Assembly: GCF_900327775.1 (NCBI RefSeq)
Contig: NZ_OUMZ01000007.1
Coordinates: 1,413,606-1,477,605, forward strand
Direction: 5' to 3'
Origin: Roseovarius sp. EL26
GTDB lineage: Bacteria > Pseudomonadota > Alphaproteobacteria > Rhodobacterales > Rhodobacteraceae
DNA length: 64,000 bases
The position numbers were made by a program, and so were the translations under genes. Below, one piece after another: positions 17,750 to 26,377 of the stretch. A model generated the notes under the pieces. The model was not told the origin of the DNA, did no database searches, and saw only the letters and a list, made by a program, of their open reading frames with translations. Position 1 is the first letter of the stretch. Each line of letters begins with the position of its first letter.

Positions 17750-20041
17750 TTAGAGTGCATCATCAATCCGGATATGCACCAATGCGGCACCGCGCAATGG
17801 TTTTTCCCACTGCAAATGCACTTGATCCTTATCAGGTCCCTGTTTGACCTGCACATAAGGCACGCCGTGATAGGACCCACCGGCACCGTCCAACAATGGC
17901 TGGGTTAGTACAAATGAATCCACCCTTTGTGCATTAGCTCCAAACGGTAGTTTGTCATTGGCGTCTATGACCCACGTCTGCGTCGGGCTGGCCTCGGTAT
18001 GTGCAATCACAGCGGGGTTGACGCTGGGTATTGTCACATTGCTGTATGTGTTATTTGCAAATGTTACATTCTGCACGCGGTCAAAATCAAGTGCCGCAAA
18101 GCTCGTATCGAGGCTTTCGACACGGTTGATGTTGTCACCAATAATTCGGAACGAATTCCCGTTAACATTCAACCCATTAATAAAGTGCCCAGGCCCATAA
18201 GGCTTGACCATCATAAACGTGAACCAAGGTGCGACATGGCTCACAATGAACACATTATCACTGACATTTAGGGAACTGAACGAAAACTCGCTAGAAAAGT
18301 CTGGGGTGGCATCATGTTCATTAGCCCATTCGATAAAATTGTTATCAATGTAGTTTCCCACAATTGTCGCACGGTTGTTGGTTCGGGTCAGGACAAGTCC
18401 CGCCGTTCTAGGCGAGTTCTGTCGCCCATCCCCCTGAAAATAATGATTGCCCGTGATGATTGAACTTGAGCCTGCAAGAACTGCAAAATGTCGAAAATAA
18501 GTCGCCCGGTTGTCCCGTAACTTTACATCATTTGCATTGGCGTTCAGCCCGATCGATATCCTATCGACGGCTGCAAGTGGTGCCTCATCGGACAAGAACT
18601 GACATTGATCAATCAACATGCCCTGATCCCCATTGGCAAAACTGGTGATACCACGATTTTTTGGACGCGTGAAAAAACAGTCTTTAAACGTAAACGCTTT
18701 GGCGTTTTGTGGCAAAAGCACCGCACTACAGCGCCCTGAGCACTGAAATTCGACATCTGAGACGGTAAACTTTCCAAGCTCTTCAAATCCACTAAAGTCA
18801 AGGATGTATTTAAACCGCCGGAATGTGAACACCTGCGTGCCGCCCGCGTCATACAATGGCAAATTCAGTGTAATCTCCTGCGCTGCAATGTTTTTTTCAG
18901 CGACATATACTTCACGCCCAACACCGTTGCCTTCCACCAGAGATCCAACAGGGATGCTGGCCACATTAGCTACACCAGTCAGTTTTTTCGCATTGTTTGC
19001 GCTATATGTCGCCTGCGAGGTTAAGACTTCTGTATCCCACTTTGAAGATGGCTTGACGCTGATCTGGCCGTTTCGAATGACCCTTCTTTGCGAAAATACG
19101 GTTCTGTTGGAAACGGCTGCCTGCATATCGATTGGTCCGGAAATATCGAACCGTAACCCCCCCAAATCCAAGGTCTCATGCGCGACATTGTTCAACAGCG
19201 CCTGAAACGCTTTTCTTAGAGCCTCTTCGTTACTGCCGAAAACCCGGATATAGTCGGGCAAATCAAAATTTTGCACCATCGCAAAAATCTTATCGACAGG
19301 CATCGTAACCGTGCCTTCGATTTTGACCGGAGACTGGAAAGTCACACTGTCTCCTAGGTAATGCACCCCTGCGGAAATCAGCACCTCACGCCCATTCGCA
19401 GCGGCATCAGCAGCCTCAAACGCCGCATGGTCGTCAGTCACCCCATCGCCCACGGCGCCAAAATCACGCACATCAACCGTGCTCAACATATCGCGAAGAA
19501 ATGCACTGGTAACATCTTCGATCTCGATGCCATCAATCCGAACGATGCCGTCGTTAGGTCCGGTCAGGTCTAATCCGAAATGGCCATAAATCGGCCCTAG
19601 CCCCCAAGGCATATCAACCCCACTGCGTTGACCTGTACCCACGATCGCACTGATCTCTACCACTTGGCCGTAGGTCGTCAGGCTGACCTCGGGCCCCACT
19701 TCAGTCAGGCCAGAAACATGCGCATCACCAGCGCCCCCCGCCCAGGCTGCAATTCTAACATTCGGCAGGTTACCGGTAATAGCCTTAATCTTCGCCTTGA
19801 TCCGTAAATAGCACCCTGGCAGGATCGGCGTCTGTCCCATGTAACGCAATTTTTGCACGCCTTGGGTCTTTTGCATTTCCAGCGCGCCACCAAAATCCTG
19901 ATCTGATGGTGTATAGATCGCGTTCAATGCTCCCTGATACGTCGCCGACCCCGCAGTGCCGTCCTCGCTGGACCACACATCCAGCCCATCCGAGAATTGA
20001 GGCGGCATGAAAGTAATGCCATCGGTAACTGCCTTGTTCAT
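17750..20041 (-). CDS. Right-handed beta-helix protein (pectate-lyase-3 / GH28-related)
   Basis: A 763-aa protein with an N-terminal beta-sandwich-like region (residues about 20-170) that may bind carbohydrate. Then comes VRDFGAVGDGVTDDHAAFEAA near residue 195, the entry motif of the pectate-lyase-3 / GH28-related beta-helix, followed by many short strand-turn repeats such as NVSDNVFIVS, NVNGNSFRII and NVTFANNTYS. No Sec signal peptide is visible. The ATG at 20041 has an AAGGGA site; an open extension to 20137 lacks similarity. Candidate roles are a polysaccharide-active or tailspike-like protein, a surface protein exported by another route, or a polysaccharide synthesis factor. Confidence 0.75.
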   Translation of the reverse strand: MNKAVTDGITFMPPQFSDGLDVWSSEDGTAGSATYQGALNAIYTPSDQDFGGALEMQKTQGVQKLRYMGQTPILPGCYLRIKAKIKAITGNLPNVRIAAWAGGAGDAHVSGLTEVGPEVSLTTYGQVVEISAIVGTGQRSGVDMPWGLGPIYGHFGLDLTGPNDGIVRIDGIEIEDVTSAFLRDMLSTVDVRDFGAVGDGVTDDHAAFEAADAAANGREVLISAGVHYLGDSVTFQSPVKIEGTVTMPVDKIFAMVQNFDLPDYIRVFGSNEEALRKAFQALLNNVAHETLDLGGLRFDISGPIDMQAAVSNRTVFSQRRVIRNGQISVKPSSKWDTEVLTSQATYSANNAKKLTGVANVASIPVGSLVEGNGVGREVYVAEKNIAAQEITLNLPLYDAGGTQVFTFRRFKYILDFSGFEELGKFTVSDVEFQCSGRCSAVLLPQNAKAFTFKDCFFTRPKNRGITSFANGDQGMLIDQCQFLSDEAPLAAVDRISIGLNANANDVKLRDNRATYFRHFAVLAGSSSIITGNHYFQGDGRQNSPRTAGLVLTRTNNRATIVGNYIDNNFIEWANEHDATPDFSSEFSFSSLNVSDNVFIVSHVAPWFTFMMVKPYGPGHFINGLNVNGNSFRIIGDNINRVESLDTSFAALDFDRVQNVTFANNTYSNVTIPSVNPAVIAHTEASPTQTWVIDANDKLPFGANAQRVDSFVLTQPLLDGAGGSYHGVPYVQVKQGPDKDQVHLQWEKPLRGAALVHIRIDDAL

Positions 20042-20205
20042 GAAATTCCCTTTCCGCATCCCTGTGCTCTCAGCCCAGCAAGGCGGAAGGAAGGGGATGA
20101 CATATGTTTCACCTGACCGAGCCGCGCCCGATGGCAAAGGGAATTATCAATCCAAAGTTAACGAAGGCTCAGCGCACCGTGACGGTACGTGGGGCTTGGC
20201 CGTGT

Positions 20206-20532
20206 CTAATCCAACGCGATGAACACCCGACCCGCCTCAACTTTCACCGGATATGTGACCAAATCAGTCGTGCAGGGTGCCGACAGAGCTTTGCCAGTGC
20301 AAATATCAAATCGGCCACCATGCAATGGGCATTCAATTACGCAATCAATCACCATCCCATCTTCCAAACTCTGCTCTTCATGAGTGCACATCAAATCCGA
20401 GGCAAAGTACCCTTTTTCTGTGTTATAAATTGCGTAGTTACGGCCATTGTGCATCCAAGCAATCAGATCTTCGTCGTCAACATCATCGGTTGCGCAGGCA
20501 TCAATCCATTGGCTCATATTATCGTCTTTCAT
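20206..20532 (-). CDS. MocE-like Rieske [2Fe-2S] ferredoxin
   Basis: A 108-aa soluble electron carrier. Rieske cluster ligands are visible as CTHEEQ (Cys-x-His) near residue 49 and CPLHGG (Cys-x-x-His) near residue 68, ending with YPVKVEAGRVFI. It overlaps the upstream desaturase-fold gene by one base (TAATG), so the pair is translationally coupled. This pairing recalls MocE with MocD from rhizopine catabolism, where the ferredoxin feeds electrons to the oxygenase. A dedicated reductase gene is not present here. Confidence 0.9.
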   Translation of the reverse strand: MKDDNMSQWIDACATDDVDDEDLIAWMHNGRNYAIYNTEKGYFASDLMCTHEEQSLEDGMVIDCVIECPLHGGRFDICTGKALSAPCTTDLVTYPVKVEAGRVFIALD

Positions 20533-21560
20533 TACATCGTTCGTTGGGCGATCCGATCGACCGGCCCGCCATCTGTGATCATATGCGGCGCTTGTCGGAT
20601 GGTTGCCGATTTTGTGGGACGTCCGAGGCTACGGCGTGCAACCACGCTCAGCACTTCAAGGTTAGTGCGCCAAAACCCCGGGTCGGGTTCAGGCAGCTGA
20701 TCCCGCACCGCATCCGCAAGATCAGGCAGCGCATGAAACGGCACCTGTGGATACAGGTGATGCTCCACATGATTGTTCATATTCATGTACAGGAAGTTAG
20801 CCAACCAACTGCCACGAAACGACCGAGTGCTTTCCAAAATCGAGGGAGAATTTTCCTGTAATTCCACATGCTGGATCAACGTGAACAGCAACATCACCGG
20901 CGCACCCAGAACTCGTGGTACCGCAATAAACCACACTGGCCACCAGGTGCCCGCCAACGGTGCCACCGCAATCAGCGCATAGATCAACAGCATGATCCGC
21001 GCATTGCGAGTCATTTTGCCAAACTCCCCTTCTGGCGTGACCATCCTCATAGTGTCGGTGTACTGCCGTGTTGCTAGCTGCCAAAACACCTGCATATGAA
21101 ACCGCAGCAACGCAAAACCGGTAATTTCAGCCCACCAACCACTAAAACCCATCGGTGTATCGAACGGCATCTGACTATCCTTACCGACATGCCAGGTAAA
21201 TGTATGATGGTTGGTATGGGTATAACGCCGGTGCAGCGGCTCTTCCATGTACAACAGAGATGTGACCCACAGCACGATTTCATTCAGCCGCCGCGTTCGA
21301 AACGCCGTACCATGCGCGGTTTCGTGGCTAAACGAATAAGCCGGAACCGTCATAAAAACCCCATGCAACAACATGGCGGGCCACATCCAGAACGTCCCCA
21401 GACTAAACCAGATCAAAAAGCTGGTTCCCATTAACGTCCCAAACCATTTCGCAAGATAGATCATCCCAGGTCGATCAGATCGTCCCGCAATAGATTTTAA
21501 CATCTTTTTATCTAACTTCACCCCAGAGGAGGCGGCGTTAGTAGGTACATAATCAGGCAT
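20532..21560 (-). CDS. MocD-like membrane desaturase/hydroxylase
   Basis: Integral-membrane di-iron oxygenase of the fatty acid desaturase superfamily, 342 aa. Histidine boxes are HETAHGT, HTNHHTF and HVEHHLYP, with hydrophobic segments before box 1 and around residues 185-225. The ATG at 21560 has a GAGGT site. It is coupled to the Rieske ferredoxin gene downstream and preceded by a class II aldolase gene and a divergent LysR gene. That context suggests hydroxylation or demethylation of a catabolic substrate more than lipid desaturation, but the substrate is unknown. Confidence 0.85.
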   Translation of the reverse strand: MPDYVPTNAASSGVKLDKKMLKSIAGRSDRPGMIYLAKWFGTLMGTSFLIWFSLGTFWMWPAMLLHGVFMTVPAYSFSHETAHGTAFRTRRLNEIVLWVTSLLYMEEPLHRRYTHTNHHTFTWHVGKDSQMPFDTPMGFSGWWAEITGFALLRFHMQVFWQLATRQYTDTMRMVTPEGEFGKMTRNARIMLLIYALIAVAPLAGTWWPVWFIAVPRVLGAPVMLLFTLIQHVELQENSPSILESTRSFRGSWLANFLYMNMNNHVEHHLYPQVPFHALPDLADAVRDQLPEPDPGFWRTNLEVLSVVARRSLGRPTKSATIRQAPHMITDGGPVDRIAQRTM

Positions 21561-21701
21561 TTTATACCTCCGCGATCGCGTTCAAAGACACACTCATTCC
21601 AGTCGAAGGAGTTTTTGCATAAAACCTACGATCGAAAGTCATAATGATAGTTCTGTGGCATCAGTGTATTTAAGAAAATGCTATGGTCCTAAGTTCGTAG
21701 G

Positions 21702-22463
21702 TCAACTCGCATAATTTGAACCTTCGTCGTCAAGAATAGACATAATTTCAGATAGATGCGCATCTGCCTGATCTGGGTAATCATCCAGTTCCTTGGCTGT
21801 TTTCTCAGCGACTTCATCACTCAATACCCGCAGCGGCTGTCCTGTTTGCAAGGCGCGAATATATGTTTCCGCAGCGCGCTCAAAATAGTACAGGCGGTTG
21901 AATGTGTCTGCGACGCTGTCACCCAATATCAGCACGCCGTGGTTACCCATGATCATCACCTTGACCTTCGGATTCTGCAACATCGAGGCACAACGTTCAC
22001 CTTCGCTCTCAAACGCCAGTCCACCAAACTCTTCGTCAATCACATACCGGTTATAGAATGTAGCAGTGTTTTGATCGATCGGAGGCATGTTACTGTCCGC
22101 CAGGCAAGCCAGAACCGTGGCATGAATCGAATGCACATGCATGGCACAACGCGCATGCGGGCACAGCCGGTGAATGCCGCCGTGCAGGCCCCAGGCCGTT
22201 GGATCTGGTGCGCCGGGACGATCCAGAACATCAGGGTCGTTGGCGTCCAACAACAACAGGTCCGACGCCTTAATTCGACTAAAATGGCGTTGATTCGGGT
22301 TGATCAGGAACTGCGTCCCATCATCATTCACCGCCAGGCTGAAATGGTTCGCCACCGCCTCGTGCAGGTTCAGGCGCTCGGTCCAGCGAAAAGCCGCAGC
22401 CAGTTCAATACGTTCCTGCCAGTGATCGATGTTCGGGTTATGTGTGGCTGTTTGAACATTCAT
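21702..22463 (-). CDS. Class II aldolase/adducin family protein
   Basis: A 253-aa zinc-dependent aldolase-fold protein. HGGIHRLCPHARCAMHVHS supplies the metal-binding HxH of the family, and MGNHGVLILGDSVADTFNRLYYFE gives the downstream histidine. It starts at the ATG at 22463 with AGGAGG seven bases upstream; a longer frame to 22502 runs into the LysR operator region. Members cleave phosphorylated sugars or act on decarboxylated or modified substrates. No sugar kinase is near, so its substrate may be unphosphorylated. It probably forms an operon with the oxygenase and ferredoxin 140 bp downstream. Confidence 0.85.
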   Translation of the reverse strand: MNVQTATHNPNIDHWQERIELAAAFRWTERLNLHEAVANHFSLAVNDDGTQFLINPNQRHFSRIKASDLLLLDANDPDVLDRPGAPDPTAWGLHGGIHRLCPHARCAMHVHSIHATVLACLADSNMPPIDQNTATFYNRYVIDEEFGGLAFESEGERCASMLQNPKVKVMIMGNHGVLILGDSVADTFNRLYYFERAAETYIRALQTGQPLRVLSDEVAEKTAKELDDYPDQADAHLSEIMSILDDEGSNYAS

Positions 22464-22540
22464 TTTGCGGCCTCCTGAGTTTCTGATGGTAATTTTGCCC
22501 AAAGTGCTGTGGCTTTACAAACGATGGATTCAACGTCATG

Positions 22541-22559
22541 ACATTAGGATTACTAATGT
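22541..22559. promoter_or_regulatory. Perfect palindrome, candidate LysR operator
   Basis: ACATTAG-GATTA-CTAATGT has 7-bp arms and fits the T-N11-A rule for LysR-type regulators. It lies between the start codons of the aldolase (22463, minus) and the LysR gene (22576, plus), 17 bases before the latter. Autoregulation plus control of the divergent operon is the expected arrangement. Confidence 0.65.
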
Positions 22560-22575
22560 ATTGATCGTGCATAAT

Positions 22576-23463
22576 ATGAGCTCAACCAATCTACCGCCAC
22601 TGAACTGGCTCCGTGCCTTTGAATCCGCCGCCCGGCATCTTTCGTTCACTCAGGCCGCAGGTGAGCTAAACCTGACGCAATCCGCCATCTCACAACATGT
22701 GCGAAGTCTGGAAGGGTTCTTGGGGCGTGAATTGTTCATCCGGCGCACAAGAGCCCTGATACTGACCGAGGCCGGAGCCAACTATCTACCCACGGTCCGT
22801 GAGGCTTTTGACCTCTTGGCTCAGGGTACGCAGGCCATGACCGGCGGAGATCGCGGAAAATCCCTTATTCTACAATGTAACATGGCGTTCTCGGTCTTCT
22901 GTCTGGCGCCACGTTTGAAAAAGTTGCATGCCGCTCATCCATGGCTCAGGTTAAATATCGTCACCCCAATCTGGGACCCCGAACGCCACGCTGAGCACGC
23001 TGCTATCGAAATTCGCTTTGGCCGCCCGGCAGAAATGTCGAACAATGCGATTCCCTTACCCCGTGATCGATTTTTCCCGGTATGCCATCCAGACTATCAA
23101 AGTGGAAAGATTGACCTGAACACCGCTGCCTTGATGGATTGCTCGGGTATAATGGGAAATTGGGAGGCCTGGTACAAATCGCGAGGGCAATCGTTCCATC
23201 GCGCAAATGAAGTGAATCTCAGCTCGACCTATTCCGTCTCAATCAGCGCCGCTCTGGCAGGGGGTGGTCTGGCCATGGCGCACGATACCCTAACGACAGA
23301 CCTAATCGCAAACGGCCAACTGGTTCGCCCATTCAACCACACGCCGGAATTGCCAGAGGCCTACCACATTCTACCACCGGCCAGCCACGCAGATACGCCC
23401 GCCACACGGGCGTTCATGTCGTGGTTACGTGCAGAGTTTTTACATCGTCGCTTTGACGATTAA
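22576..23463 (+). CDS. LysR-family regulator, GcvA-like
   Basis: A 295-aa regulator beginning MSSTNLPPLNWLRAFESAARH, a GcvA-like N-terminus, with helix-turn-helix LSFTQAAGELNLTQSAISQHV and an effector domain from about residue 95. The start at 22576 agrees with the family; the frame is open upstream from 22465 but without similarity. It is divergent from the aldolase-MocD-MocE genes with a palindromic site between, so it probably controls that operon. It overlaps the stop of the next, convergent gene by 4 bases. Confidence 0.92.
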   Translation: MSSTNLPPLNWLRAFESAARHLSFTQAAGELNLTQSAISQHVRSLEGFLGRELFIRRTRALILTEAGANYLPTVREAFDLLAQGTQAMTGGDRGKSLILQCNMAFSVFCLAPRLKKLHAAHPWLRLNIVTPIWDPERHAEHAAIEIRFGRPAEMSNNAIPLPRDRFFPVCHPDYQSGKIDLNTAALMDCSGIMGNWEAWYKSRGQSFHRANEVNLSSTYSVSISAALAGGGLAMAHDTLTTDLIANGQLVRPFNHTPELPEAYHILPPASHADTPATRAFMSWLRAEFLHRRFDD

Positions 23464-23918
23464 ACTGATTCGTCTTCTAAATGCAGTTTCATATCGATCA
23501 GCACTTGCTGCAGCAGTGACGTTTCCCGCAGCAGTCGTTTGGCTTCGTTCACCGTGATAACGCCGTCTTCAATCGATTGCTGATATTCAGCCATCAGCAT
23601 CGCAAACCGCTGGCTAAGTGCGATAACATCACTGTTCACGCCACCTTTGTCATCGGTATTTTTTCGACGCTCATCGAATTGCAGCGTGATACCTTTCAAC
23701 TCAGCCAATGCGCCCGTAACATGTGGATATGACGCTTCTTCTTCCAACGCCGCAACGGCATCGATAGGCATAAACCTATCTGAATGCTCCTCATGGTCAG
23801 AATAATACCGCCCCAGCGTCGCCTTGGATTTCCCGGTCAGAACACATGCAGGTTCAATCCCAACATCCTTGACCAAAGCCTCGGTGTGTTTTTTCAGATA
23901 ACTTCCGACTCTCGACAT
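23460..23918 (-). CDS. Putative small DNA-binding/regulatory protein
   Basis: A 152-aa hydrophilic protein. Residues 15-45 (VGIEPACVLTGKSKATLGRYYS) look like a helix-turn-helix of the phage CII or Cro kind, followed by FMPIDAVAALEEEA and PHVTGALAELKGI, then a predicted helical second half. I do not recognise the family firmly. It is preceded by a 280-bp region containing a symmetric inverted-repeat element, which hints at a mobile-element origin. The start ATG has a GGGGAG site partly inside a CCCC-GGGG hairpin, suggesting translational control. Confidence 0.6.
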   Translation of the reverse strand: MSRVGSYLKKHTEALVKDVGIEPACVLTGKSKATLGRYYSDHEEHSDRFMPIDAVAALEEEASYPHVTGALAELKGITLQFDERRKNTDDKGGVNSDVIALSQRFAMLMAEYQQSIEDGVITVNEAKRLLRETSLLQQVLIDMKLHLEDESV

Positions 23919-23973
23919 TCACTCACTTCCGCATTCTCCCCTAAACAAGCGGGGAACATCAGGTTTTTTTCCC

Positions 23974-24000
23974 ATTATAGACTTTATCAAGAAATGTCAT
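23974..24000 (-). promoter_or_regulatory. Possible promoter of the regulator-like gene
   Basis: On the minus strand a perfect TATAAT -10 (23974-23979) lies about 55 bases upstream of the ATG at 23918. The best -35 is ATGACA (23995-24000) at a 15-base spacing, which is short, so an activator may be needed. Two direct TTGGCCAT copies (24039-24046 and 24048-24055) lie just upstream and may be a binding site. Confidence 0.35.
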
Positions 24001-24058
24001 TGGTAATGCAATCCCGACATTATGGGACGTAACAAGTATTGGCCATTTTGGCCATGGT

Positions 24059-24184
24059 GCGGGACAAAGGAAGGTGCGGTGCAAATGCGTCCAGTTTTCT
24101 CCGTTCTGTTAGTCAACAATCTGTCTAGACATCCATCCCCGGAAGTTTACCCAGTCTTGCCAGCTGACTAACACTTTGTCCCGC
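24059..24184. repeat. 126-bp symmetric inverted-repeat element
   Basis: Terminal 11-bp perfect inverted repeats GCGGGACAAAG (24059-24069) and CTTTGTCCCGC (24174-24184) enclose a second pair, GTTAGTCA (24108-24115) and TGACTAAC (24165-24172). A 10-bp palindrome, TGTCTAGACA (24122-24131), lies near the centre. No coding frame of note is inside. It could be a small non-autonomous mobile element, a transposon-end remnant, or a large operator or RNA structure. I see no clear target-site duplication. Confidence 0.45.
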
Positions 24185-24201
24185 TGCCCTTTTTGGAGTT
24201 G

Positions 24202-25323
24202 TCAGGCGCGCTCCACCACAACAGACCCAACAGAATATCCTGCCCCAAACGAGCAGATCAATCCAACATCTCCAACCTCGAGATCTTCTGAGAACTTTGA
24301 AAACGCGATTATTGATCCTGCAGAGGATGTGTTGGCGTAGTCTTGCAAAATATTGGGTTGCTCTTTTGCTTCCGGAGTGCGCCCCATGACTTTGCGGCCA
24401 ATAAAATCATTCATAGATTTATTCGCCTGATGCAGCCAGAGCCGTTTGAGATGATCCGACGTCAGCCCTTCTTCGTTCATATGATCCGCAATGTGTTGCG
24501 ATACAAGAGGCAACACTTCTTTGAACACCTTGCGGCCTTCTTGCACAAATAACATATCGCGCCGATCTTCCATACCATGTTCACGAGTTCGGCGGAGATA
24601 ACCGTTATTGTTGCGAATATTATTAGAAAACTGCGTCGCGCATCTTGTCGATTTCACAACAAAATAGCCACCTTTTGCCTCATCAGCGCGCTCAATCAAA
24701 ATAGCGGTGCACACATCACCAAAGATAAAATGACAATCGCGATCCCGCCATTCCAGATGACCAGAGCAGATCTCTGGGCTAACAACCAAGGCCCGCCGGG
24801 CCGAGCCCGATTTAACCATATCCGCCGCCGCCTGAATACCAAACGTGGCCGAGGAACAGGCCACGTTCATATCAAACGCAAATCCACCTGCGCCGATCAG
24901 CTGCTGAATCTCAACTGCAATGGCTGGATAGGCACGCTCGTGATTGGAGGCAGCACAAATAATCAGATCAACATCATCAGCGGTACGCTGTGCCTGCTCC
25001 AATGCCTGCTGGCACGCGGATACAGCCATCTCAGCCATAATTCCCGGTTCATCATCGCGACGTGTACGCAAATGCGGATGCATGACATCAGGGTTCAAGA
25101 CACCCGATTTATTCATCACATAGCGCTGCTCGATACCCGATGCATTTACGATAAACTCTGATGAAGACGGCTGCTTTTCTGCAATCTCACCAGCTTTGAT
25201 CGCGTCTGCATGTGTTGCATTATAGATCTCAACATAGGCATTAAATGCCCCCACCAACTCATCATTGGTGATAATTTCTTTCGGGGTGAAAACACCAGTA
25301 CCGGATATTGCAGGCACAAACAT
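24202..25323 (-). CDS. Beta-ketoacyl-ACP synthase III (FabH-like)
   Basis: A 373-aa thiolase-fold condensing enzyme with the Cys-His-Asn triad of KAS III: VACSSATFG (Cys near residue 156), WLHQANKSM (His) and NTSSAGS (Asn). It would condense acyl-CoA with malonyl-ACP. The protein is longer than canonical FabH (about 320 aa) with extra residues near 30-90. The start is the ATG at 25323 with GGAGA upstream; an in-frame TTG at 25335 lies in the ribosome site itself. It stands alone, away from plsX or other fatty acid genes, so it is probably a second, specialised KAS III. The substrate is unknown. Confidence 0.85.
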   Translation of the reverse strand: MFVPAISGTGVFTPKEIITNDELVGAFNAYVEIYNATHADAIKAGEIAEKQPSSSEFIVNASGIEQRYVMNKSGVLNPDVMHPHLRTRRDDEPGIMAEMAVSACQQALEQAQRTADDVDLIICAASNHERAYPAIAVEIQQLIGAGGFAFDMNVACSSATFGIQAAADMVKSGSARRALVVSPEICSGHLEWRDRDCHFIFGDVCTAILIERADEAKGGYFVVKSTRCATQFSNNIRNNNGYLRRTREHGMEDRRDMLFVQEGRKVFKEVLPLVSQHIADHMNEEGLTSDHLKRLWLHQANKSMNDFIGRKVMGRTPEAKEQPNILQDYANTSSAGSIIAFSKFSEDLEVGDVGLICSFGAGYSVGSVVVERA

Positions 25324-25420
25324 ATGTCTCTCCAAATTTTTGGGGCAGATCGCAGGAGATCCCCATCAGATCAAGCGAAACGCTACGACAATTGCCAAAG
25401 ATAATGCCATTGGCACCTCT

Positions 25421-26377
25421 TCAGGCAATCAAATTAGGTGGTACGTCCCCACTCAGGGCCGCACGCAGGTTCTCAAGGGCCATCAACCCCATTTCCTCGC
25501 GCACATCCAATGCAGCGGTTCCAAGGTGCGGCAACAAGGTTACATTCTCCATGGCTTTCAAAGCATCAGGCACAATTGGCTCACGCTCATAAACATCCAA
25601 CCCCGCACCGGCGATGCGGCCCTTTTCCAATGCTGAAATAAGTGCCTTTTCCTGAACAATATCGCCACGTGCAACATTGATCAGATAGGCCTGTGGTTTC
25701 ATCGCCTGAAAGACCTCTGCTCCAATCAGATGGCGGGTCTCTTTTTCGGCGGGCACAGTCACAACCAAAAAATCCACCTGCTCAGCCAATTCTGTCAACT
25801 CGTCTACTCGGGTCGCAGGAAAGTCCATCTCTTTGGCAGAGCGAGTGAAATATTTCACCTGCATTCCAAAGCCGAAATGACAACGACGCGCCACTGCTTG
25901 ACCAATGCGTCCCATGCCAACGATGCCAACAGTACTACCACTAACGTGCTGTCCCAGCATCTGCGTTGGGTTCCAACCCTCCCACTGACCAGAGCGTACC
26001 AATCGGTCCCCTTCTCCTGCGCGGCGGGCACACATCAACATCAAGGTCAGCGCCAGATCAGCCGTGGCGTCAGTCACTGCACCTGGCGTATTTGTCACCA
26101 TAACCCCAGCATTCTGCGCCGCCTGCACGTCGATATGATTATATCCAACGCCAAAGTTCGCCAGCACTTTGCATCGAGGTTGATCCGCATCGCGAAACAC
26201 TTCGGCGGAAAAGGTATCGCCCAAAGTTGGCAACACCCCATCATATAGCGCAAGCGCCGCGCGCATTTGGCCAATTTTCAACGGAACGGTTTCGGTACGT
26301 ATTTCCACTTCGAAATATTCACGAGCCTTTTCCACAACGGCGTTTGGCAAAGGGCGGGTCAAATATACGCGTTTCAA
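25421..26377 (-). CDS. D-2-hydroxyacid dehydrogenase (glycerate/hydroxypyruvate reductase type)
   Basis: A 318-aa NAD(P)-dependent dehydrogenase. The Rossmann motif is VGIVGMGRIGQAVARR (about 150-165). The catalytic Arg is in NVARGDIV, the Glu in YEREP and the His in LLPHLGTAA. This set fits D-glycerate dehydrogenase / hydroxypyruvate or glyoxylate reductases. The start is a TTG at 26377 with GGAGA upstream, overlapping the CsaA stop by 4 bases. It is the last gene of a proC-csaA-dehydrogenase unit. The exact 2-oxoacid is not determined by sequence. Confidence 0.9.
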   Translation of the reverse strand: MKRVYLTRPLPNAVVEKAREYFEVEIRTETVPLKIGQMRAALALYDGVLPTLGDTFSAEVFRDADQPRCKVLANFGVGYNHIDVQAAQNAGVMVTNTPGAVTDATADLALTLMLMCARRAGEGDRLVRSGQWEGWNPTQMLGQHVSGSTVGIVGMGRIGQAVARRCHFGFGMQVKYFTRSAKEMDFPATRVDELTELAEQVDFLVVTVPAEKETRHLIGAEVFQAMKPQAYLINVARGDIVQEKALISALEKGRIAGAGLDVYEREPIVPDALKAMENVTLLPHLGTAALDVREEMGLMALENLRAALSGDVPPNLIA

